Shown here: positions 1 through 9,289 of the stretch, in pieces
Layout: each line of letters starts with the position of its first letter
Numbering within the stretch: the first letter of the stretch is position 1
From: Roseateles koreensis
Lineage (GTDB): Bacteria > Pseudomonadota > Gammaproteobacteria > Burkholderiales > Burkholderiaceae_C
Length of the DNA stretch: 64,000 nt
NCBI RefSeq assembly: GCF_028595305.1
Contig: NZ_JAQQXS010000003.1
Span: forward strand, 62,001 to 126,000
Reading direction: 5' to 3'
Position numbers and translations under genes: made by a program
Notes under the pieces: model-generated
The model's database searches: none
The model's input: only the letters and a program-made list of their open reading frames with translations
What the model was told of the DNA's origin: nothing

Positions 1-162
1 GCGCGCGGCGCGGTAGTCGGCCTGGGCGCTGCGGTCCACCGATTTGTCCCACAGCAGGGCGCGGCCGGCCAATTGCTCTTGCTCCAGCGTCGGGCGTTGA
101 GCCTTCAGTGCATCGATGAAGTTGCTGGCTTCGGACTTGTAGGCTTTCCAGAACAATGGCAT
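1..162 (-). CDS. DUF3460 family protein (partial, cut by window edge)
   Basis: The minus strand reads from an ATG at 162 to the window edge and begins MPLFWKAYKSEASNF, with GRALLWDK further on. This matches the small DUF3460 family of betaproteobacteria, which is about 60 residues long with a conserved N-terminal FWK and a central RALLWDK. Only the first 54 residues are present, so the C-terminus is outside the window. No function is known for the family. The gene lies upstream of, and on the same strand as, whatever follows to the left. Confidence 0.72.
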   Translation of the reverse strand, partial: MPLFWKAYKSEASNFIDALKAQRPTLEQEQLAGRALLWDKSVDRSAQADYRAAR

Positions 163-199
163 GGCAGTGTGGATTCAAGGTGGAGGGCAGAGACACCCA

Positions 200-1927
200 T
201 TATTTTACCGCGGCCTTGGCCGGCGCAATGTGCAGGCGGGTCAGCAGCCAGTCGGATAACTCCGGATAGATGCCCTGGGGGCCCAGCGCCTGCGCCAGCC
301 CGCCGCGTTCGATCAGGCTGGCGGGCTGTGCATTGAGTCCGCACAGTACCAGTCTTTGCCCTTGGCGCGTCAGCACCTTGTGCAGCTGCCCCAGGGCGTC
401 CAGGCCGGAGGTGTCCATGGAGATCAGCATCTGCGCATCCAGCACCAGGGTCTGGCATTCGCTGCCCAGCGCTTCCGCCAGGCCTTCCACTTTGCCGACG
501 GCGCCAAAAAAGAGTGAGCCGTAGAGCTGATAGATGCGGGTATCACGCGCCACAGCGGCGGCCAGGTTGGCGGTGTCCAGCGCCTCAACTTTGAACAAGG
601 TGCTCATGCGATAGATGAAAAACACGCAGGCCAGCACCAAGCCGACTTCCACCGCCACGGTCAGGTCGAACACCACCGTCAACACAAATGTGCCGAGCAA
701 AATCGTCCGGTACGGCAGGCTGAAATGGCGCAGGCGCGCAAATTCATGCCATTCGCCCATGTTCCACGCCACCACCAACAAGATTCCCGCCAGCGCGGCC
801 AACGGGATGTCCGCGGCCAGTGGCGCGGCCACCAACATGATGATCAGCAGGCAGGCGGCATGAACCATGCCAGCCACCGGGCTGCTGCCTCCCGCCCGTA
901 CATTGGTGACGGTGCGGGCAATGGTGCCGGTGGCCGGGATGCCTCCAAAAAACGGGGCGACGATGTTGGCGATGCCTTGGGCCATCAACTCCTGGTTGGG
1001 ATCGTGGCGCTTAAATTCGGTGAGGTTGTCCGCCACCCGGGCGCAGAGCAGCGATTCAATCGCACCCAGCAGGGCGATAGTTACCGTGGGCATGAACAGC
1101 AGCCGGGCGCCGCTCCAGCTGAATTCGGGCAAGGCAAAATTGGGCAAGCCTTGCGGAATACCGCCAAATCGCGTGCCGATAGTCTCCAACGGCAGCTTGA
1201 GAATTTGGGTGAGCACGGTGGCGCCCACCAGGGCGATGACGGTGCCGGGCAATTGCGACATCCAACGCTTGAGTTGCGGCCCAAGACCCACGGCGGCCCG
1301 GTCCATGGCGTAGGTCTTGGGCCACAGTACGACGATCAACATGCAAGCGCCGCCCACCACCGGTGCCCAGGGCTGGGTGTCCCGCCAATGCGCGCCCAGA
1401 ACGGCCAGCTGGCTGAAGAAGTCTGCCGGCATCTTGGCGATGTTCAGCCCGAGAAAGTCTTTGAGCTGAGACAGGCCAATCAACACTGCGATGCCATTGG
1501 TAAAGCCGATGACGATGCTGACCGGGATGTAGCGCACCAGCGCGCCCAACCGTAGCGCCCCCATGCTCAAAAGCAGAAAGCCCGCCAGGATGGTGGCAAT
1601 GAGCAAGTTACCCAGGCCATACCGTTGCTGGATGCCGTAGATGATGACGATGAACGCGCCGGCGGGCCCGCCGATCTGCACATTGGAGCCGCCCAGGGCC
1701 GAGATCAGAAAGCCCGCGATGATGGCGGTGAACACCCCTTGCTCAGGCTTCACCCCCGAGGCGATGGCGAAGGCCAGGGCCAGGGGCAGCGCTACCACGC
1801 CGACTGTGAAGCCAGCGCCCAGGTCCGCGAGAAAACGGGCGCGCGAGTAGTCTTTCAGCAGGTCCAGCGCGCGGGGCTGGAAGGGGTGCAGGGTGGGCGG
1901 CATGGTCGGAGCAGTTGTTCCGATCAT
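200..1927 (-). CDS. SulP-family inorganic anion transporter with STAS domain
   Basis: A 575-residue inner-membrane transporter. Residues about 30-430 form a series of hydrophobic helices with SulP hallmarks near the N-terminus (VGVVALPLALAFAIASG and then a GGSNVQIGGPAGAF stretch). Residues about 464-560 form a cytoplasmic STAS domain containing the VLDAQMLISMDTSGLDAL core. SulP proteins carry sulfate, bicarbonate, or dicarboxylates, and the sequence alone does not say which. The ATG at 1927 gives a normal family length. There is no carbonic anhydrase gene beside it, so a bicarbonate role has no support from context. metG lies 124 bases upstream on the same strand. Confidence 0.93.
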   Translation of the reverse strand: MIGTTAPTMPPTLHPFQPRALDLLKDYSRARFLADLGAGFTVGVVALPLALAFAIASGVKPEQGVFTAIIAGFLISALGGSNVQIGGPAGAFIVIIYGIQQRYGLGNLLIATILAGFLLLSMGALRLGALVRYIPVSIVIGFTNGIAVLIGLSQLKDFLGLNIAKMPADFFSQLAVLGAHWRDTQPWAPVVGGACMLIVVLWPKTYAMDRAAVGLGPQLKRWMSQLPGTVIALVGATVLTQILKLPLETIGTRFGGIPQGLPNFALPEFSWSGARLLFMPTVTIALLGAIESLLCARVADNLTEFKRHDPNQELMAQGIANIVAPFFGGIPATGTIARTVTNVRAGGSSPVAGMVHAACLLIIMLVAAPLAADIPLAALAGILLVVAWNMGEWHEFARLRHFSLPYRTILLGTFVLTVVFDLTVAVEVGLVLACVFFIYRMSTLFKVEALDTANLAAAVARDTRIYQLYGSLFFGAVGKVEGLAEALGSECQTLVLDAQMLISMDTSGLDALGQLHKVLTRQGQRLVLCGLNAQPASLIERGGLAQALGPQGIYPELSDWLLTRLHIAPAKAAVK

Positions 1928-2051
1928 TCTGCGCCTGCGCGCGGCTTGCGCTATCCGGGTGGCCCCCGATGTGGGCGGGTTACCGTGGCTTTCATGCGGC
2001 TCAAATAGGCTGTATTTACTGGCCGCTCAAGCCGCTGTAAAACCGCAGATT

Positions 2052-4097
2052 TCAGCGCACCCGCATGCCCGGCTGTGCGCCCGGGAAGGGCTCCAGCACA
2101 AAGATGCCCGGCGTGGCTTTTTCGTCGGCATGGCTGGCTGCCAGCACCATGCCTTCGCTGATGCCGAATTTCATTTTTCGGGGCGCTAGGTTGGCCACCA
2201 TCACCGTCAGTTTGCCTTCAAGTTGCTCGGGCTTGTAGGCCGACTTGATGCCGCTGAATACGTTGCGCAGGCGGCCTTCACCTGCGTCGAGTGTCAGGCG
2301 CAGCAGTTTGTCGGAGCCTTCCACCGTCTCGGCCTTGACGATCTTGGCAATGCGCAGGTCGACCTTGCTGAAATCGTCGATCTTGATCTCGGGGGCGATG
2401 TCTTCGCCGCCGGGCACCACCTTGGGCGGTGGCGGGGCCTCGAACAGGGCTTCGACCACTTTCATGTCCACCCGCTGCATCAGGTGCTCGTAGGTTCCGA
2501 TTTGATGGGCGCCCAGGGCGCGTGCGGCATCCGCGAATTGCAGGGGCTCGACACGCAGGAAGGCCTCGACCTTGGTGGCCAGCGCGGGCAGCACCGGCTT
2601 CAGGTAGATCGTGAGCAGGCGGAAGGCTTCGATGCAGACGCTGCACACATCGTGCAACACGGCTTCTTGGCCTTCTTGCTTGGCCAGGTCCCAGGGCTTG
2701 TTTTGGTCGACGAATTCATTGACGCGGTCGGCCAGCAGCATGGTTTCACGCAGGGCCTTGCCGAACTCGCGCTCTTCATACAACTCGCCGATGGTGGCGG
2801 CATGCGCACGCAGGCCGTCCAGCAAGGCCCGGCCTTCCACACCCAAGTCGGCCGACAGATGCCCGCCGAAGCGCTTGGTCAGGAAGCCGGCCGCACGCGA
2901 GGCGATATTGATGTACTTGCCCACCAAGTCGCTGTTGATGCGTGCGACGAAGTCTTCCGGGTTGAAGTCAATGTCTTCCACCCGGCTGTTGAGCTTGGCA
3001 GAGATGTAGTAGCGCAGCCATTCGGCGTTAAGACCCAGTCCGAGATATTTCATCGGGTCAAGCCCGGTGCCGCGGCTCTTGCTCATTTTCTCGCCGCCGT
3101 TGACGGTCATGAAGCCGTGCACGAACACATGGTCGGGCGTTTTGCGGCCGCTGAAGTGCAGCATGGCCGGCCAGAACAGAGTGTGGAAGTAGGTAATGTC
3201 CTTGCCGATGAAGTGGACCTGCTCCACCGCTTCGTCGGCCATGAATGCATCAAAGTCGCGGCCGGTCTTGCCGAAGTAATTTTTCAGCGAGGCCAGGTAA
3301 CCGATGGGGGCGTCCAGCCAGACGTAGAAATACTTGCCCGGTGCGTCGGGGATTTCGATGCCGAAATAGGGCGCGTCGCGGCTGATGTCCCAGTCGCCCA
3401 GGCCGCCTTTGCCCTCTTCATCTTTGGTGAACCATTCTTTGATCTTGTTGAAGACCTCGCCTTGCAGGCGACCCGGTGTTTGGGTCCACTCTTCAAGAAA
3501 GGCGATGCAGCGCGGGTCGCTCAGCTTGAAGAAGTAGTGTTCGGAGCTTTTCAGCACCGGGGTGGCGCCGGTCAGCACCGAATACGGATGGGTCAGCTCG
3601 GTGGGCGAGTAGACCGCGCCGCAGACTTCGCAAGAATCGCCGTATTGGTCTTTGGCGCCGCACTTGGGGCATTCGCCTTTGATGAAGCGGTCGGGCAGGA
3701 ACATCGACTTTTCAGGGTCGAAGAACTGCTCGATGGACTTCACGTCGATCAACTCTTGGCGGCGCAGGGCGCGGTACACGTCCTTGGATAATTCGTGGTT
3801 TTCAGCGCCGTCGGTGGAGTGCCAGTTGTCGAAGCTGATGTGAAAGCCGTCGAGATAAGGCTTGCGGCCCGAGGCGATGTCGGCCACGAATTGCTGGGGC
3901 GTCTTGCCTGCTTTTTCTGCGGCAATCATGATAGGTGCGCCGTGGGCGTCGTCGGCGCAGACAAAGTGCACCTCTTGTCCCATCATGCGCTGAAAGCGCA
4001 CCCAGACGTCGGCCTGGGTGTACTCCATGATGTGGCCAATGTGGAAATTGGCGTTGGCGTAGGGCAGTGCGGTGGTGACGAATAGCTTGCGGGTCAT
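2052..4097 (-). CDS. metG: Methionine-tRNA ligase (MetRS)
   Basis: Charges tRNA-Met with methionine in the cytoplasm. The 681-residue protein has the class I signature HIGH at residues 19-22 ([11 protein letters not shown]) and the KMSKS loop near residue 337 ([10 protein letters not shown]). A zinc knuckle with two Cys-x2-Cys pairs lies near residues 143-158 (CPKCG and CEVCG). After the anticodon-binding helices, a C-terminal tRNA-binding OB-fold (EMAP/Trbp111 type) starts near residue 575 ([13 protein letters not shown]), which normally makes the enzyme dimeric. In many relatives metG is followed or preceded by mrp/apbC and dcd. Here mrp is absent and dcd lies 50 kb away. Confidence 0.97.
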   Translation of the reverse strand: MTRKLFVTTALPYANANFHIGHIMEYTQADVWVRFQRMMGQEVHFVCADDAHGAPIMIAAEKAGKTPQQFVADIASGRKPYLDGFHISFDNWHSTDGAENHELSKDVYRALRRQELIDVKSIEQFFDPEKSMFLPDRFIKGECPKCGAKDQYGDSCEVCGAVYSPTELTHPYSVLTGATPVLKSSEHYFFKLSDPRCIAFLEEWTQTPGRLQGEVFNKIKEWFTKDEEGKGGLGDWDISRDAPYFGIEIPDAPGKYFYVWLDAPIGYLASLKNYFGKTGRDFDAFMADEAVEQVHFIGKDITYFHTLFWPAMLHFSGRKTPDHVFVHGFMTVNGGEKMSKSRGTGLDPMKYLGLGLNAEWLRYYISAKLNSRVEDIDFNPEDFVARINSDLVGKYINIASRAAGFLTKRFGGHLSADLGVEGRALLDGLRAHAATIGELYEEREFGKALRETMLLADRVNEFVDQNKPWDLAKQEGQEAVLHDVCSVCIEAFRLLTIYLKPVLPALATKVEAFLRVEPLQFADAARALGAHQIGTYEHLMQRVDMKVVEALFEAPPPPKVVPGGEDIAPEIKIDDFSKVDLRIAKIVKAETVEGSDKLLRLTLDAGEGRLRNVFSGIKSAYKPEQLEGKLTVMVANLAPRKMKFGISEGMVLAASHADEKATPGIFVLEPFPGAQPGMRVR

Positions 4098-4262
4098 GGT
4101 GACTTTTCAGAACCCGGCTGCAGCGCCAGGCAGTCCGTCATTTTAAGGGCAGACCCTCGGGCGGTCAGACAACATGCCAGTAAAACCGCAGGCAGTTGGG
4201 TTCGAGGTGGGCCTGAGCGCCCTCAATATCGAGCCCCGCAGTGCCCCAGCCGCGAGCGCAAA

Positions 4263-4463
4263 TCAAGCGCTGGGTGAGCCTTCGGAGGACGGTGTGCCTT
4301 CGCCTTCGCCTTCGGCGGCGGGGGCTTGGTCGCCAGCATCGCCCTCAGCGCCAGGGTTGTCACCCTCGGGCTTGTTGGCTTTGCGTTGGCGCTTTTCTTC
4401 GGTCTTGCGTTTCTTGGCCAGCTCGCGTTGGCGTTTTTCGTATGAGTAGTTGGGTGTGGCCAA
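4263..4463 (-). CDS. Small basic conserved hypothetical protein
   Basis: A 66-residue protein starting MATPNYSYEKRQRELAKKRK. The first 35 residues are a strongly basic, helical, Lys/Arg/Glu-rich segment. The rest is acidic and low in complexity (Gly, Glu, Ala, Pro, Ser). The N-terminal YEKRQRELAKKRKxEEKR pattern is one I associate with a small conserved hypothetical protein of proteobacteria. No function is known to me. The charge pattern suggests nucleic-acid or ribosome binding, but that is inference only. It stands alone between metG and the long non-coding stretch before minC. Confidence 0.7.
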   Translation of the reverse strand: MATPNYSYEKRQRELAKKRKTEEKRQRKANKPEGDNPGAEGDAGDQAPAAEGEGEGTPSSEGSPSA

Positions 4464-5099
4464 GGCCGTGCTCCTGCAAGAGGCCCGCGATGCGCGGGTT
4501 TGCCTTCAATGTAACCGCAGCGGGGACTTTCCCTGAGCGCGCGGCCTCAAAAGAGTGGGGATTCAGTTAGCACCGAAACCTCAAGTGAAGTTCAGGGAAG
4601 CGTTGTAAGTCCCTGATTTTCTTGAGTCGCCAAGACTATCCACTGCTTCTGTGGATAACTTTGTGGAAAAACCTTCCCGCCGGCCTGCAAACCCTTGTGC
4701 CACCGGGCTTCTGCTTAGCTTGCCTCATTTCGTGGCACTGGCGACGTTCTTATATGAATCAATCACTTAGCTTGAGTACTCAGGGAATATTCGGGCTTGC
4801 CCGGATGACGTGGCGAAAGGCTTGACGGCAGCCGAAAATGGGGATAAGTCGCTTGCGTTAGCACAAATTCACGCGCAATTTCGGGCGCACCCAGGCCTTG
4901 GGGTATGCGGCTGTCCCCAGTCGCTGTGGATATCTTTGTGGGTGCGTTGGCGATAGTCTGGCTAAGTGCTTGTGGGGCTTGGAGCTTTGTTGCTCTGCTT
5001 AAAAATTAGACAGCGAGCCTCATATTTGCGGGCAATGCCTGAGGGGGCGCTTGAAACGTCCCGCTAAAATCAGCCGATTTGCACAACACCAAAAACTCG
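4464..5099. other. Long non-coding stretch with DnaA-box-like sites upstream of minC
   Basis: No credible gene is seen in these 636 bases. The stretch contains an inverted repeat TATCCAC/GTGGATA at 4637-4657. Its right arm is a perfect DnaA box on the minus strand (4650-4658, TTATCCACA). A second consensus box follows (4662-4670, TTTTCCACA), and a one-mismatch box lies at 4926-4934. The middle is relatively AT-rich. A -10-like TAAAAT at 5065-5070 probably serves minC. dnaA, dnaN and rpmH are not adjacent, so this is not a canonical oriC arrangement. It could be DnaA-dependent control of minCDE, a titration site, or chance. Confidence 0.5.
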
Positions 5100-5975
5100 A
5101 TGGATCAGGCACAGATGGGAAGGGCGGCGGCTCGGACGGGCGCCAGGCATGTTGATTGTTTCGAGTTGAAAAGTGCCAACCTGAGCGCGTTGGCCCTGGT
5201 TTTGAAGTCTGCCGATCTGGAAGAACTGGCGCTGGCCTTGGCGGAAAAATTTGGCGACACGCCTGACGTGTTCAGCCAAGAACCCCTGTTGTTGGACTTT
5301 AGCCATGTGCCGCGGGCGGCTCATATCGAGCCCCTGCATACCGAGCCTACGCAATTGAGCCTCGGGCAGGCGGACGAGCCTTTGGCGCGTCACATCGATA
5401 TTGCCGCGTTGGTGGCCTTGCTGCACAGTTACCGCCTGCAAGCAGTCGCTGTGCTGGGCGCCACCCCTGAGGAGTTGGCGCAAGCCTTGAGTTTGGGCCT
5501 GGCTGAAGCGCCGCCTGAAGACGGCCCGCGCCACGAGGCGCCGCACGTTGTGGCGCCTGCCCAGGACGTTGTGCGGGAAGTCATCCGCGAGGTGGTCCGT
5601 GAAGTGCGCGTTGAAGTCCCCGTACCGGCGGAAGGCGGGGTCAAGACCCTGATCATCGACAAGCCCTTGCGCTCGGGGCAGCAGGTCTACGCCAAGGGTG
5701 GCGATCTGGTGGTGCTGGCCTTGGTCAACCATGGTGCCGAGGTGATTGCCGATGGCAGCATCCATGTGTATGCGCCTTTGCGAGGCAAGGCGATTGCAGG
5801 CGCGCGGGGCAATACCGAGGCGCGCATTTTTGCGATGAGCATGGAGGCCGAGTTGATTGCCATCGCCGGCACCTATCGGACGACCGAAAACCCACTACCC
5901 GACACCGTGCTGGGCAAGGCCGCGCAGATTCGCCTGGACGGCGAAAAGTTGGTGATGGAAGCCTTGACGCTCTGA
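5100..5975 (+). CDS. minC: Septum site-determining protein MinC
   Basis: Inhibitor of FtsZ ring assembly, brought to the membrane by MinD. The N-terminal domain starts FELKSANLSALALVLKSADLEEL, typical of MinC. A variable Pro/Glu/Val-rich linker (about residues 140-185) leads to the C-terminal beta-helical domain (about 190-291), with LRSGQQVYAKGGDLVVL and GARGNTEARIFA as its recognisable parts. I chose the ATG at 5100. An in-frame TTG at 5079 would add seven residues and has no better ribosome-binding site. It is the first gene of minCDE, with minD starting 78 bases downstream. Confidence 0.95.
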   Translation: MDQAQMGRAAARTGARHVDCFELKSANLSALALVLKSADLEELALALAEKFGDTPDVFSQEPLLLDFSHVPRAAHIEPLHTEPTQLSLGQADEPLARHIDIAALVALLHSYRLQAVAVLGATPEELAQALSLGLAEAPPEDGPRHEAPHVVAPAQDVVREVIREVVREVRVEVPVPAEGGVKTLIIDKPLRSGQQVYAKGGDLVVLALVNHGAEVIADGSIHVYAPLRGKAIAGARGNTEARIFAMSMEAELIAIAGTYRTTENPLPDTVLGKAAQIRLDGEKLVMEALTL

Positions 5976-6053
5976 ATGTGTTGCACGAGGGGGCGACGCC
6001 ATGTCGACCCCGCCGGAAATTTTTGAAGATTGACTGACGAAGGATTGAAATCG

Positions 6054-6869
6054 ATGACCAAGATTGTCGTGGTGACTTCCGGCAAGGGCGGCGTGGGCAA
6101 AACCACCACCAGTGCCAGCTTTGCAACCGGCCTGGCTTTGCGGGGCCACAAGACCTGCGTGATCGACTTCGATGTGGGCTTGCGCAATCTCGACCTCATC
6201 ATGGGTTGCGAGCGCCGTGTGGTGTATGACCTGATTAACGTCATCAACGACGAGGCCAAGCTGAGCCAGGCCCTGATCAAGGACAAGCAGCTGGACAAGC
6301 TGTTTGTGCTGGCTGCCTCCCAAACGCGTGACAAGGACGCGCTGTCGGTCGAAGGCGTTGAGCGCGTGCTTGAAGAGCTCAAGGCCATGGACTTTGACTT
6401 CATTGTCTGCGACTCGCCGGCGGGCATCGAGACCGGGGCGCTGATGGCCATGCACTTTGCCGATGAGGCGCTGGTGGTGACCAATCCCGAGGTGTCCTCG
6501 GTGCGCGACTCTGACCGCATCCTTGGCATGCTCAACAGCAAGACCCGACGGGCCATCGAAGGCAAAGAGCCCATCAAGGAGCACCTGCTCATCACTCGCT
6601 ACAACCCCAACCGGGTTGAGGGCGGGCACATGCTGTCGCTGGAAGATATCCACGAGATTTTGCGCACCCCACTGATTGGCGTGATCCCGGAATCCGATGT
6701 GGTGCTGCAGGCCTCCAACCAAGGCTCACCGGCCATCCACATGCAAGGCAGCGATGTGTCGGAAGCCTACAAGGATGTGGTGCGCCGATTCCTGGGTGAG
6801 GAACGGCCCATGCGCTTCATCGAGGCGATCAAGCCCAGCCTCTTCAAGCGCCTCTTTGGCGGCAAATAA
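6054..6869 (+). CDS. minD: Septum site-determining protein MinD (ATPase)
   Basis: Membrane-cycling ATPase of the Min system. It recruits MinC and oscillates under MinE control to place the division site at mid-cell. The deviant Walker A motif GKGGVGKTT is at residues 10-18. The conserved DFDVGLRNLDLIMG follows. The protein ends in a short amphipathic membrane-targeting helix (SLFKRLFGGK). The 271-residue length from the ATG at 6054 equals the usual MinD size, so the eight extra in-frame upstream codons are not used. An AAGGA ribosome-binding site precedes it. The stop is 12 bases before minE. Confidence 0.97.
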   Translation: MTKIVVVTSGKGGVGKTTTSASFATGLALRGHKTCVIDFDVGLRNLDLIMGCERRVVYDLINVINDEAKLSQALIKDKQLDKLFVLAASQTRDKDALSVEGVERVLEELKAMDFDFIVCDSPAGIETGALMAMHFADEALVVTNPEVSSVRDSDRILGMLNSKTRRAIEGKEPIKEHLLITRYNPNRVEGGHMLSLEDIHEILRTPLIGVIPESDVVLQASNQGSPAIHMQGSDVSEAYKDVVRRFLGEERPMRFIEAIKPSLFKRLFGGK

Positions 6870-6881
6870 GGAGTGGCTGAG

Positions 6882-7142
6882 ATGGGATTCCTGAGTTTCT
6901 TCTTGGGCGAGAAAAAAAGCACCGCCAGCGTCGCCAAGGAGCGTCTGCAGCTCATCCTGGCGCATGAGCGCAATGGCCGCAGCGCCAAGCCCGATTACCT
7001 GCCTCAGTTGCAGCGTGAGTTGGTGGCGGTGATCTCCAAATACGTCAACATCAATCCGAACGACCTCAAGGTCACGGTTGAGCACGAAGGCGATCTGGAA
7101 GTGCTTGAAGTGAAGATCGAGCTGCCCGAGTCGGCACGCTGA
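6882..7142 (+). CDS. minE: Cell division topological specificity factor MinE
   Basis: Stimulates MinD ATP hydrolysis and drives pole-to-pole oscillation. The 86-residue protein begins [15 protein letters not shown], the membrane-targeting and anti-MinC/MinD helix. The topological specificity domain follows, with [11 protein letters not shown] near its middle. The start is the ATG at 6882, nine bases after an AAGGAG ribosome-binding site overlapping the end of minD. An upstream GTG at 6873 would sit too close to that site. It ends the minCDE operon just before a strong terminator. Confidence 0.96.
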   Translation: MGFLSFFLGEKKSTASVAKERLQLILAHERNGRSAKPDYLPQLQRELVAVISKYVNINPNDLKVTVEHEGDLEVLEVKIELPESAR

Positions 7143-7147
7143 AATAA

Positions 7148-7175
7148 AGGGTCAGGCAAAACCTGACCCTTTTTT
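7148..7175. terminator. Bidirectional intrinsic terminator between minE and the VF530 gene
   Basis: A perfect 9-bp stem, AGGGTCAGG/CCTGACCCT, with a 5-base loop is followed by six T on the plus strand. On the minus strand it is followed by a T-rich TTTATTTC. It sits six bases after the minE stop and about 30 bases beyond the end of the convergent VF530 gene, so it can end both operons. Confidence 0.9.
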
Positions 7176-7205
7176 GCTTATTTGCCTGCCTGAGGCCGTA
7201 CCGTC

Positions 7206-7481
7206 TCAGGCGCCGCGTTGCTGGCGCTGGCGGGCCTGCTCCCGCAAGGTGAACAAGTAGAGGCCCTCGACCTTGGCGCGCGCCCACGGGGTTTTGCGCA
7301 AAAATTTCAGGCTGGAAGCCACGCTGGGGTCGCTTTGAAAGCAGCGAATGGCAATGCGCTGCCCCAGTTCTTCCCAGCCATAAAAATCAGCCAAAGCGGT
7401 GACCATGGCCTCCAGTGTCAGGCCATGCATCGGGTCTTTGTTGCCCGTGCTGCTTTTTGAAGCTTTGTCAGCGGCGCTCAT
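7206..7481 (-). CDS. VF530 family (DUF2132) DNA-binding protein
   Basis: A 91-residue protein with the family core from [12 protein letters not shown] through [10 protein letters not shown] to [15 protein letters not shown]. The VF530 fold is a small helical domain described as DNA-binding from a Vibrio structure, and its cellular role is unknown. The first 16 residues are a polar Ser/Lys-rich extension. Its start overlaps the stop of the upstream acyltransferase gene by four bases (ATGA), so the two are translationally coupled. It ends shortly before the bidirectional terminator shared with minE. Confidence 0.9.
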   Translation of the reverse strand: MSAADKASKSSTGNKDPMHGLTLEAMVTALADFYGWEELGQRIAIRCFQSDPSVASSLKFLRKTPWARAKVEGLYLFTLREQARQRQQRGA

Positions 7482-8068
7482 TCGTGGTCGAACTGGCGCC
7501 AGTTCTTGCCCTTGAATTGCGCGTAGAACGATTTGATGTTCAGCATGTCGGCTTCAATGTCTCCCGTGGGGTTGAATTGCGGGCCCAAGCCGCTGAGCTT
7601 GCGCTCATAGTCCATATAGGCCATGACCAGCGGCACCTGCGCGGTGTGGGCGATCCAGTAGAAGCCGGTTTTCCAGTAGCGTGTCTTGCGGCGTGTGCCT
7701 TCGGGCGGCACGATGAGTTGCACCGGACCGTCCGCCGCTTTCAAGGCCTCAGCCGAGGCCGCCACCAGATTGCTGGACTGCGCACGGTTCACTTCAATGC
7801 CGCCCAGCCAGCGCATGATGCCGCCAAACGGAAAGCGGAAGATCTCCTGTTTGCCCATCCAGTAAATGTTCAGCCGCAAGGCGAAGGCCACCATCAAGGT
7901 GTAGGGCAGGTCCCAGTTGCTGGTGTGGGGGGCAGCAATCAGCACGCTCTTGTGCTGGTCGGGGGTCAGTTGTCCTTCGATTTTCCAGCCGGTCAGTTTG
8001 AGAAAGCCGATCGAAAAAGCGCGCAGCATCGTGTTGACGACGGGCGTTGTGAATATGGTTCTGTGCAT
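7478..8068 (-). CDS. PlsC-like lysophospholipid acyltransferase family protein
   Basis: A 196-residue protein of the glycerol-phosphate/lysophospholipid acyltransferase superfamily. The catalytic block is APHTSNWD (His48 and Asp53, the H-x4-D motif). The substrate-binding block is PPEGTRRK at residues 123-130. It is shorter than full PlsC and lacks a clear N-terminal membrane span, like the small acyltransferases often found as second copies. Its acyl acceptor cannot be told from sequence. It overlaps the VF530 gene by four bases. Confidence 0.87.
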   Translation of the reverse strand: MHRTIFTTPVVNTMLRAFSIGFLKLTGWKIEGQLTPDQHKSVLIAAPHTSNWDLPYTLMVAFALRLNIYWMGKQEIFRFPFGGIMRWLGGIEVNRAQSSNLVAASAEALKAADGPVQLIVPPEGTRRKTRYWKTGFYWIAHTAQVPLVMAYMDYERKLSGLGPQFNPTGDIEADMLNIKSFYAQFKGKNWRQFDHE

Positions 8069-8236
8069 GTTGAGCCGGGTGAGTGGCAGGAAAAAAAGTT
8101 CGAAGCGACCTTTCGTGTCGGGCGATTATCCCGCGCCTCGCTGGTGGCCTGAGCAATTGCCTGATTTTGGTGCAATCCAGCAATCTGCCTTGCGTTTCAA
8201 TCACTTAGCGGGCGCGTGCTCAGGCTATGCACGGAC

Positions 8237-8259
8237 TTGTCCACAGTTGCTGTGGATTT
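8237..8259. promoter_or_regulatory. Inverted pair of DnaA-box-like sequences
   Basis: The non-coding gap between the acyltransferase and ferredoxin genes contains TCCACAG, a 3-base spacer and CTGTGGA, a perfect inverted repeat (8240-8256). The left half extends to TTGTCCACA, one mismatch from the DnaA box. The right half reads AAATCCACA on the minus strand. Similar sites lie upstream of minC at 4637-4670. Function unknown. Confidence 0.4.
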
Positions 8260-8306
8260 GATGCGGTACGCCGCTTGCGTCACTCGCTTGCTTCATGCCC
8301 TTGTGG

Positions 8307-8597
8307 TCAGTCATAACGCAGCACAACATCGGTGCGGGGCAAGGCCACGCACGGCAGTACACAGCCCTCCGCCTTCTCTTCGCGGGAGAGGCCCGGCCAG
8401 TCAATGCGGTACTCGATCAGGCCCAGGGTCAGATGGCACAAACAGGCCCGGCAGGTGCCGTTGCGACAGGAACGGGGTAGCTCAACGCCGGCATTCAGGG
8501 CGCTCTGCAGCAACGGTTCGCCAGGGCTGGCACTGAAGCGGGCCGTGTATTTGCCTTCGATTTGTACCTGCAGCGGGGCCTTGAATTCTTCAGACAT
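8307..8597 (-). CDS. [2Fe-2S] plant-type ferredoxin family protein
   Basis: A small electron carrier. Counting from the ATG at 8597 gives 96 residues. The cluster ligands are C-x4-C-x2-C within RSCRNGTCRAC, plus a later Cys in VLPC. This is the chloroplast/adrenodoxin-type spacing rather than the isc ferredoxin spacing. An in-frame ATG at 8636 would add 13 residues, but these are polar and unlike the family, so I prefer the shorter form. Neither start has a good ribosome-binding site. No partner reductase or oxygenase gene is adjacent, so the redox partner is unknown. Confidence 0.88.
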   Translation of the reverse strand: MSEEFKAPLQVQIEGKYTARFSASPGEPLLQSALNAGVELPRSCRNGTCRACLCHLTLGLIEYRIDWPGLSREEKAEGCVLPCVALPRTDVVLRYD

Positions 8598-8749
8598 CGA
8601 ACGGGTGGTGGTGAAATGGATATTGTCGGCGCCCATGGATGAGGCTGGTGGAGGGGGCGATTTTTTCGGGCAGGGCGATGATCACCGACAATCAAAGGTT
8701 GGGCTGCCCCGCCGTTGCGGGGCGGTGAAGCATTTTTCTTGAACCTTGG

Positions 8750-9289
8750 ATGGTTGGCGCTGTCGTGACTCCCTTGAAGTACCTCAATGGCTATTCGCCG
8801 GAGCTGCAGGCCCAGGTGCACCAATTGATCGAAGCGGGCCGCTTGGGTGAGGTGTTAGCGCGCCGCTATCCGGAGGCGCATGCAGTTCGCAGTGATTCGG
8901 CTTTGTTCGACTATGTGCAATCGTTCAAGCAGCGCTACCTGCGCAATGCGGAGCCCTTGTCCAAAGTGTGTTTTGACGCCAAGTTGAAGGTGGTGCAGCA
9001 CGCTTTGGGCACTCACACGCGGGCGTCACGTGTGCAGGGGAGCAAGCTCAAGTCTAAGCGCGAGATCCGCGTGGCCACGCTCTTTCGCGAGGCGCCCGCC
9101 GAGTTCTTGAAAATGATCGTTGTTCATGAACTTGCGCACATCAAGGAGCTGGATCACAACAAGGCGTTTTACCAGTTGTGCCATCACATGGCGCCGAACT
9201 ATGGCCAGTTGGAATTTGACCTGCGCCTGTACCTGACGCACCTGGATCTGAAGCCATTGGACCTGCAGGCCAGCGAGGTCGCGCCATGA
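8750..9289 (+). CDS. YgjP-type (M48/DUF45) metal-dependent hydrolase
   Basis: A 179-residue protein with a zinc metallopeptidase-like site HELAH (residues 126-130) followed by His136 in IKELDHNKAFY. This is the layout of the YgjP/WLM-like group. Members have been annotated as metallopeptidases, and E. coli YgjP has been reported to act on UTP, so the substrate is open. An in-frame GTG at 8765 (then TPLKYLNGYSPEL) is a plausible alternative start. The gene overlaps dusC by four bases (ATGA). Confidence 0.87.
   Translation: MVGAVVTPLKYLNGYSPELQAQVHQLIEAGRLGEVLARRYPEAHAVRSDSALFDYVQSFKQRYLRNAEPLSKVCFDAKLKVVQHALGTHTRASRVQGSKLKSKREIRVATLFREAPAEFLKMIVVHELAHIKELDHNKAFYQLCHHMAPNYGQLEFDLRLYLTHLDLKPLDLQASEVAP

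Noticed and set aside
2223-3791. Long open frame of 522 codons opposite metG
   Set aside because: It is antisense to a complete metG with full motifs. Composition is a high-GC shadow and no domain is visible.
4464-5099. Chromosomal replication origin
   Set aside because: dnaA, dnaN, rpmH and gyrB are not adjacent and only a few boxes are present. Kept as a DnaA-box cluster only.
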